From assembly GCA_030280995.1 (NCBI GenBank), contig JASXTE010000005.1:29370501-29434500 (forward strand): a stretch of DNA of 64,000 nt, read 5' to 3'. Under the pieces are notes generated by a model. The model worked only from the letters and a program-made list of their open reading frames with translations. It was not told the DNA's origin and did no database searches. The DNA is from Hemileia vastatrix. Taxonomy: Eukaryota > Basidiomycota > Pucciniomycetes > Pucciniales > Zaghouaniaceae. The translations under genes were made by a program, and so were the position numbers. How positions within the stretch are numbered: position 1 is the first letter of the stretch; every line of letters starts with the position of its first letter. Of the stretch, positions 56,001 to 64,000 are shown piece by piece.

Positions 56001-57836
56001 AAAATAGTTTACAGGTTGATAATGAAGGGTGATTTCATTTTTGAATATGAATTATAGAAGTCTTATTTTTCCAATTTTAATTCTTTTTGAGTCCAAATGT
56101 ATCCACTACAACCTATGTAAGAATAATTAGTATTTTTATTGAAACTTAAATGAGAAATTATGCCTTTTATTCAAAATCAAACTTGCTCTAATGGTGTTTT
56201 TTAATCATTATTTCTATCCATATCAATAAAAAACATTTCAATTTTCTGATGTTTTAGTTTTTGATATCCCCAAGGTTTATATCTCAGGTGTACTATTCAC
56301 AAAATTATTAAAAATATAGTTTTTAAAATACATGATAAACTTGAAAGTGAGGTGGCATTAAATTTTTAAAAATAAATTCTAAATTCATGATGGATAGTAT
56401 TTTTTCTATTTTCACAAATGAATAATTTTTTGTTTCAATAAATCCAGAAAAAAAAATTTGTTGTAATCATACAATATTAGATATATTTTGATTTTACATA
56501 CTATATTTTCAAGATTTGTGTTTAATATTTCCAGTGAAAGTTAATGTTAATGTGAATTTTAAGTAATCTTGAAGAAATTTAATCAATAGGCATGTTGGAT
56601 ATGTAGAATAATATTTTGCTCCAATCTTGAATCAACTCGGGCTAAAAAATATCTTGAATAAGGTTTTTGTGGGTCAATTTGGATTTAAGTAGGATTAAGT
56701 GAGGTTTAATAAAGGACCGATTAAAGGCTAACTTCATCACTAGTGACTTTTATCTCAAAATAGTTATAAAATATGTATCATTCTGGAATCAAGCTTCAAT
56801 AAAGTTGACTTCAACAGAGATAATTTCTAGCAGAACAACACCATATTTACAAAGGTGCACAATACCTCAAATATTTCTCATATTATAGCAAGGCAAGTAA
56901 TCTACAAAATTCACATTTGAAACAAGGATTTATATTTTGAATTTGAAATTGAGAAATGGAATATTATTTTCCAATTTAAATATATATTAGTCATTTTACC
57001 AAAATTTTTCAGTAATCAGATTGGGTAATTTTTTGTAGATTAATCATGTTGTGGAGCCATTTACTCAAAATTACTGGTTTTGGTTCTGATATTCCATGTG
57101 AAATTCATTATGAATCTTTTTGAAAGTGAATAGTTGACATATTGGATATGCAAAAGCCTATGTTAGATCAAAGTGAGCTCAAAGGGAGTTCAACTCATGA
57201 TCAAATTAGGATTTTGCAAGATCAAACGGTAATCAATGTAGATTTATTTTCAGCTCAATTTGTGACAAATCTCTGACTAAATGTAAGGCCAAACAATTTC
57301 CTCTTTGGTGATGATTTGTGCATAATTCAGGCATAGATTTGTGGCTCAATGTAGTTTAAGCAAGGGGTATTACAAGCAATACCCCCCCCTATTTCTCTGT
57401 GGTGAGAGTCTTTTGAATGAAAGGAGATTTTCACTGTACAAAAACATCAGTTTTAAAATATCTTGGAGGTAATTTTAAGTAATATATTTTTACAAAATCT
57501 CAATTAGTGAGATAAATACTCATTTTTATTGTTAATACAGTGGGTAAGAAATATTTCCACATTTTGAAAATTATAATCCATATCATATACCATCATAAGT
57601 TATTTTTTCTTTCTTTAAATATCGGTAGTTAATTATTTGTAGAATATATTAGGGGGTCTCTAACCTTACCAAATATTCCACAAAAACATGCCTTAGAAAA
57701 ATTACAATTCCAGCCATCAAAAAATGAAATACACATGCCCTGGACAGGTGTAATTTAACAGCATATTTATTCCAAAGAACATCTTATTTTGAGTCCTAAA
57801 ATTCAATAAAACACTTCCCTTCTTCATCATTATCAG
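53015..57836. other. AT-rich sequence, almost featureless
   Basis: About 4.8 kb with no credible gene. It holds a (TA)n run at about 55446-55461 and a small hairpin GGGGTATT-ACAAGC-AATACCCC at about 57365-57386. Stretches near 56590 and 57140 share a TGGATATG word but nothing more can be claimed. Open frames at 54628 and 55286 are low-complexity. Confidence 0.5.
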
Positions 57837-58124
57837 TCAGAATTAGTTACAGAGACACCAACAATAGGTTCCAAAGCACCAACACCTAGATTTTTTCACC
57901 TAATCCTTAAGGGCTTATTCACACAAAAAAGGTATGTGACTTGCAAATACTTAATCAATACCTTAATGATAAGCTTAAACTTAACCTTCATCACATTTAA
58001 TAAACATAACATTCCACTTTCAGTATTCTATCAACTTGAGATCACTGCTACAGCTCTAGCTCTTAATCTAATGGTTAATTCTGATACTGATTCCAATGCT
58101 AAACTACCCCCACCAATAGAATAA
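57837..58124 (+). pseudogene. Possible two-exon gene remnant
   Basis: The frame from 57837 reads TETPTIGSKAPTPRFFHLIL up to a donor-like GTATGT at about 57931. After an acceptor-like CACTTTCAG at about 58022, another frame reads YQLEITATALALNLMVNSD and ends LPPPIE before TAA. The two do not join in phase, so either the model or the gene is broken. Less AT-rich than its surroundings. The product is not recognised. Confidence 0.25.
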
Positions 58125-58439
58125 AACAGTACCTTGTTATCTGAAACAAGTGCTATGAAATCTAAAATAGTAACAATCACTCACCACAGGAAATCTGGGG
58201 ATTAACTGCTAGTAGTTCCCTCTATTTGAAACTATCAGAAATTTGTCAGGAAACTGTTGGGAAACCATCCTGAAACTGTCAGAAATATGTTTTTAAATCT
58301 GATGAAAAAACATTGAAAAAATAAACTGTCACAGATTGAATCCAGAACAATCCCTCCTAGAGCAGAGCTTAGGAACCACACTGAACATCAGTTAATCTCA
58401 GGTTTGGCAAAAGGTTGAACAATATCACTTAGCATACCT
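58125..58439. other. Short non-coding stretch
   Basis: Contains two related blocks, GAAACTATCAGAAATTTG and GAAACTGTCAGAAATATG, about 45 bp apart, at 58229-58290. Nothing else was noticed. Confidence 0.4.
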
Positions 58440-58880
58440 TAATATTCAAATATTAAACTTGAATATATGTTGCGTGTATGATATAGATGCATATGCATTT
58501 GAATTTGCATGGTGGATACTTATTGCATGTTAAAAATTGATGTGAAATGCCTTTCTAAAGTGTATGCATAATGACTATGAAGAATAAATATGCATAAAAA
58601 TATGCATAAAAAATATGCATAGTGATTATGCATAAAAAATATTCATATTTAATATGCATAAAAATATGCATATTGAATATGAATATTAAATATGCAAAAA
58701 ATGGTGCATATATGTATATGAATAAAATATATTAATATGCATATAAATCTGTATAATGAATATGCATATGCATATCCATAAATATGCATAATGATTGAAA
58801 AATGCAAAAAAAGTGATGATTAACGAGTATATTTTATGCATAAATAGAAATATGCAATATGAGTTCATATTGCATACAGA
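58440..58880. repeat. Low-complexity ATATGCAT-type palindromic repeat
   Basis: Many irregularly spaced copies of ATATGCATA/ATGCAT words, each self-complementary, in nearly pure A/T sequence. No fixed period. The sequence from 58881 to 59459 has no recognised feature. Confidence 0.6.
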
Positions 58881-59459
58881 TAACACTGGCAAACCAACTT
58901 GACCAAAACTCATACTAAATTTTCATTCTGGACTAAAGGTGTGAGGGAAGGAAGAAAAACAGTCTGACGTTAGAAAAATGCTACATGCACTCATTTTGTA
59001 GCAGAGCAAATGAGAAGTGCTGAATTATGGTTGGTGCCCATAATTTAGTATGATATCATAATTTTATTTACTTGTTTTCAATATAGAAAAGACTTTAGGT
59101 TGGTTGGTATGGATCTAGCTGTGCCAGGGTCTAATCTAATTATTTTAACAATTTCTTAATAATTAATGGGTTTTAATACAAAAACAGGTTGTATGTTTTG
59201 TGGGATATTGGATATGATAAGGTCTTTTGTAAAAAAAACTTATATTGTTCAAAAATATTCCTGAATTAGCTGTGGGATAATCACTACAAAAAATTGTAGT
59301 ACTGTGGGCAATAAAATATATGCACAAGCAGTTAAGAAAGGACTGAGTGAACCCTTTTTGTGCAGTGGGTATCATTAAAGTGGAATTGTGAATGAAAAAT
59401 ATAATTCATTATTACCATTTTATTTAATCAAAAAATTTATAATATTAAAAAGAACTATT

Positions 59460-62400
59460 GATTAATTGGTATTTGACCTTTTTGCATCACTCATATTTAT
59501 CATTTGATTGATTTTTTGTCACCATTATGTTAATAATATAATAAGTATAGCAAAAACTCGTTTGCCCAACGCATACTGGGTGATGTTACACCTTTTATAA
59601 TATTATTAAATAAAGGTAAAAAAATATGAAAATGATTTGTTTTACGAAAAATAAATTGATATCCAAAAGCAATATGAGGGATAAAAAGGTAAAATTAAAG
59701 GGATCAAATATAAAATAAAAAATTAAAGTAAAATTCCTGCCATCAAGAGCAAGTAGACATGATGGGGTGAACACCCACCAGTGGCACTAAACTTGGACTA
59801 TAATTTCTTTTTTGTGAAAATAAAGAAAAATCCACCTGAGCTTTTCCAAAACTTCAGGATGACAATTTTGCCATATCAAACAACTTCTAGTGCATTTATT
59901 GAAGAAAAATTCATTTTCATTGCAATAGAGAGAATTGATTACATCAGACTGCATGTGACAGAAAGTGTCCAGCACAAGTTTGGCCAAACTTGTGCTGGAA
60001 ACTTTTATGATGGAGAGTAGCTAGGATTGAATTGTTCTTCAGTTAATCTGGTATTTCTTATAAACATGCCCACTGGTATTTGATCTTTGTGCCTCACTCA
60101 TATGTATCATTTGATTGATTTTTTGTCACCATTATGTTATTATTATTATAAGTATAGCAAAAACTCGTGTGCCCAACGCATACCGGGTGATGTTACACCT
60201 TTTAAAATATTATTAAATAAAGGTAAAAAAATATGAAAATGATTTGTTTTACGAAAAATAAATTGATATACAAAAGCAATATGAGGGATAAAAAGGTAAA
60301 ATTAAAGGAAGCAAATATGAAATAAAAAATTAAAATAAAATTACTGCCATCAAGAGCAAGTAGACATGTTGGGGTGAATGCTTACCAGTGGCAATAAACT
60401 TGGACTTTTATTGCTTTTTTGAAAAACAAAAAAGTGCCAATCTGAGGTTTAACAAAACTTCAGCAGAACAATTTAGCCATATCAAACAACTTCCAGTGCA
60501 AGGATTGAGAGAGAATCAATCACACCAGACTGCATGTGACCAAAAGTGTCCAGCACAAGTTAGGCCGAACTTGTGCTGGACACATTTATGACGGAGAGTA
60601 GCTAGGGTAGAATTTTTCTTCAGTTAATCTGGTATTTCTTATAAACATGTCAATTGGTACTTGATCTTTGTGCCTCACTCATATGTATCATTTGATTGAT
60701 TTTTTGTCACCATTATGTTATTAATATTATAAGTATAGAAAAAAATCGTGTGCCCAACACATACCGGATGATGTTACACCTTTTATAATATAATGAAAAA
60801 AAAGTAAAAAAATATGAAAATACTTAGCTTTACAATAACTTAAATAGATATTAAAAAAAAGAGAAATAAAAAAGTAAAATTAATCTCAAAGAGATCAATT
60901 ATGAAAAACAAAATACTGGTAAAATTCTTGCATTCAAGAGCCAGTAGAAGTGTTGAAACCAATGGGAGTCATAAGGGCTAAATTTTAATAAGTGACCTTT
61001 TTTTATAAAGATAAAAAATTATACACCTGAGGTTGGGAAGAATGACAGGTGGATGATTCAGCTAAACAAAACTACTAGTGAAGTTTAATAAAAAATGTTT
61101 TTTTGTTGTCATAGAGAGAATTGATCCCATCTGACTGCACATGACCAAAAGTGTCCAGCACAAGTTCAGCCGAACTTGTGCTGGAAACTTCTATGATGGA
61201 GAGTGGCTGGGTTAGAATTTTTCTTCAGTTCATCTGGTATTTATTACAAACATGCCTACTGGTATTTTATCTTTGTGCCTCACTCATACATATTGTTTGA
61301 TTAATTTTTTGTCTTAATTATATTAATAATTATATAAGTATAGCAAAAAATCATGTGGCAAATGCATACTGAGTGATGTTACACCTTTTATAATATTATT
61401 AAATAATTGTATAAAAATATTAAAATAATTTATTTTCAAAATTATTAATTGATATCCAAAAGTAATATAAGGAATAAAAAATTAAGTTAAAGGGATCAAA
61501 TATGAAAAAAGAAATCCAAGTATTATTCCTAATATCAAAGGCCAGTAAAGATGTTGAAGAAAATGAGAGCCATCAGGGATAAATTGTACTAAATTGACTG
61601 TTTTTTAAAGATAAAAAATTGTGTACCTGTGGTTTGGATGAACTCTAGGTGGATAATTCAGCTATATCAAACTACATCTAGTGAATTTTCTTATCAAATA
61701 ATTTTTTTCATTGCCATAGAGAGAATTGATCCCATCTGACTTCACCTGACCAAAATTGTCCAGCAAAAGTTCGGCCGAACTTGTGCTGGACACTTTTATG
61801 ATGGAGAGTAGCTAGGGTGCAGGTCTTCTTCAGTGCAACTGTTATTTTTTTAAAACATGTCAACTGGTATTTGATCTTTCTGCGTTATTCATATTTTTTT
61901 ATCTGATTAATTTTTTGTCATTAGAATATTATTAATTTTATTAGTATAGAAAAAACTTGTGCGCCAAATGCATGCCATGATATATTACACCTTATATAAT
62001 ATTATTAAAAAATGTTAAAAAAATATGAAAATAATTTTTTTTCCAAAATTATAAATTAATATCCTAATGTAACATGAGTGATAAAAAAGTAAAGTAAAAG
62101 TGATCAAATATGAAAAAGAAAAATTAAAGGAAAATTCCTGCCTTCAAGAGCCAGTAGAGGTGTTGAAACAAATGGGTTCCATCAGGGCTAAATTTGATAA
62201 ATTTTAATTTTTTTTAAAGATAAAAAATTTTTCACCTGAGGTTAGGAAAAACTCAAGGTGTATAATTATTCAGCCATACCAAAATACTTCTAATGTAATT
62301 ATTTAGCATTTTTTTTAATTTAATTTCCACAGAGAGAATTGATCCCATCTGACTGCACCTGAAAAAAAGTGTCCAGCACAAGTTCAGCGGAGCTTGTGCT

Positions 62401-64000
62401 GGACACTTTTATGATGGAGAGTAGCTAGGGTGGAAGTGTTTCTCAGTAAATAAGTTTTTTGTTTTTCACCTTTCTATTAAGTTTTTAACTTTTTTTTATC
62501 ATTTATATTTATATTATAATTAATTTTTTGTCACCATATATATTATTAATGTTTCTAGTATAGCAAAAACCTGCATGCCAAATGCGAAATTGGTGATGTT
62601 ACACCTTCAATAATATTATTATATAAAGTTAAAAAAATATGAATATGTTTAGTTTTTATAAAAACAAATTGATATTTAAAATTAAAAAGAGTAATAGAAA
62701 AATAAAATGAAAATAAATGGGATCAAATACTAAATAAAAAATACAAGTAAAATTTTACTATCAAGAGCCAGAAGTGGTGTTGGGACAGTTGGGGACCGCT
62801 AGGTCAAGACTTGGTCTAAACTTACTTTTATGTATAGCTAACAAATTTTGAGCTGAGGTTTGGACAGACTTCCAGGGGACAATTTTACAATATTAAACAT
62901 TCTTTACTTCAATAATTGAGTGAAATACCATTTTCATTGCCATAGAGAGAATTTATCTCATATGACTTCATGCAACCAAAAGTGTCCAGCACAAGTTTGG
63001 CCAAACTTGTACTGGGCACTTTTATAATTGAGAGTAGGCATACAGCAAATCTTCTTAAACTCAAAAGGGATTTCTTATAAAACTTTCCACTGGTATTTGA
63101 TCTTTCTGTGTCATTTAAATTTACCATTTGATTAATTTTTTGTCATCATTATATTATTAACGTTATTACTATAGTAATAACTTGTGTGAAAAATGCATAC
63201 CAGGTGGTGTTCCACCTTTAATCATATATTATTAAATAAAGGTATAAGAGTATGAAAATTATTTATTTTAAAAATTAAAAATTGATATCCAAAGCAATAT
63301 GAGCAATAAAAAAGTAAAATAAAAGGGATAAAATAAGAAAAAAAAATCTAAGGAAAATTCCCACTATCAATAACAAGTAGAGGTGTTAGATAAAATGTGC
63401 ACCACCAGGGCTAAACTTGGACTATATTTTCTTTTTTTTTAATCAAAAGAAAGTGTCCTGATGAGTTTTGAAAAATCATCAGGAGGCCATTTTGGCAATA
63501 TCAAACTACTTATTGTGCAATGATTGAGCAAAATGTCATTTTCATTTCCATAGAGTAAATTTATCCCATCTGACTGCATGCAACCAAAAGTGTCCAGCAC
63601 AAGTTCGGCCGAACTTATGCTGGACACTTTTATGATGGTGAGTATCTAAGGTGCAGGTATTCCTTATAAACAAATTCACTTGTATATGATCTTTCTGTGT
63701 CATTCATATTTTTCCATTGATTCATTGTTTTTCACCATTATACTATTAATGTTATTAGTATAGAAAATAATTTAAGCCAAATGCATACTGGGAGATGCTA
63801 CATCTTTAATAATCTTATTAAATAAAAGTAAAAAAATAATGAAAAGTATTAGTTTTACAATAAATAAATTGATATTTGAAAGCAAAAAGTGGAATAAAAA
63901 AGAAAAAGAAAAGTGATTAAATATGAAATTAAACATTCAAATAAAATTTCTGCCATCAAAGAAAATTTGAGTTTTCAGACCAAAATTGCACCACCAGTTC
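59460..64000. repeat. Satellite of about 600-bp units, each with a 40-bp palindrome
   Basis: At least seven tandem units, running off the window end. The palindrome starts at 59964, 60545, 61150, 61755, 62368, 62981 and 63589, so unit lengths are 581, 605, 605, 613, 613 and 608 bp. Its left arm is AGTGTCCAGCACAAGTT, its centre CGGCCG, and the right arm is the complement. Units also share ATCATTTGATTGATTTTTTG, a GTGATGTTACACCTTTTA block, and a GAGAGAATTGATCCCATCTG block before the palindrome. Units 1 and 6 have TTTGGCCAAA at the centre, changed on both sides. Short frames in the units are not genes. Confidence 0.9.

Noticed and set aside
59282..59366. Short element with CACTACA... and ...TGTGCAGTG ends
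   Set aside because: The ends resemble CACTA-type termini but match poorly, and the flanks (AAT and GGT) are not a target duplicate.
59964..63630. Regular palindromes resembling a CRISPR array
   Set aside because: Spacing is about 600 bp with homologous spacers and the setting is eukaryotic; it is a tandem satellite.
1..64000. tRNA, rRNA or other standard RNA genes
   Set aside because: I looked for tRNA-like arms and rRNA blocks and saw none; a tRNAscan-SE/Infernal run would settle it.

Overview
This window looks like a transposon-packed, AT-rich chromosomal segment of a filamentous basidiomycete, most likely a rust fungus (Pucciniales). The case rests on four things: Ty3/gypsy chromoviruses with C-terminal chromodomains, a decayed Tet-like (TET/JBP) 2OG-Fe(II) oxygenase gene of the kind expanded in rusts, introns of about 50-70 nt with GT-AG ends and CTGAY branch-like sites, and degenerate multi-exon genes. 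The species assignment is inference. I see no clear host housekeeping gene, no rRNA and no tRNA.

Layout. Positions 1-1838 hold the 5' end of a chromovirus of family G2 (gag on the minus strand plus one LTR), cut by the window edge and inserted into a decayed gene. Positions 1839-4535 are exons of one or two multi-exon pseudogenes of unknown family. A palindrome-rich repeat array (4740-5543, resuming at 23235-24400) is split by two nested chromoviruses of family G1. The outer copy (5544-23234, TSD GTATT) is old and broken. The inner copy (6467-15316, TSD TTATG) sits in an LTR of the outer copy, has 1177-bp LTRs in which I saw no difference, and carries an open 1775-codon Gag-Pol frame. Positions 25400-31190 hold a second multi-exon pseudogene, the Tet-like oxygenase pseudogene and a small minus-strand remnant.

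Positions 31191-49025 are a third type of LTR retroelement (family A) with its own nested insertions: a full-length G2 chromovirus (32685-41069, TSD AATAC) lying inside an intron, a second family-A copy beginning at 44124 inside the RNase H region, and a 260-bp CACTA-type MITE (46569-46828, TSD TAT). From 49251 to 50053 there is a dense run of independent hairpins. Positions 50-59 kb are AT-rich and largely featureless apart from a 1501-bp solo LTR (51514-53014, TSD TATGT). From about 59460 to the end runs a satellite of roughly 600-bp units, each carrying a 40-bp palindrome.

The most interesting system is a set of small genes on the strand opposite to gag-pol, starting about 80-110 bp inside the 3' LTR of two unrelated gypsy families. 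Each encodes a CX2CX6C-X12-CX2CX6C cysteine cluster (a Zn2Cys6-like pattern with the basic half second), and each has a short intron. A fourth, related-looking gene lies at 46863-48436. This suggests that antisense, spliced, zinc-cluster-type accessory genes are a recurring feature of these retroelements.
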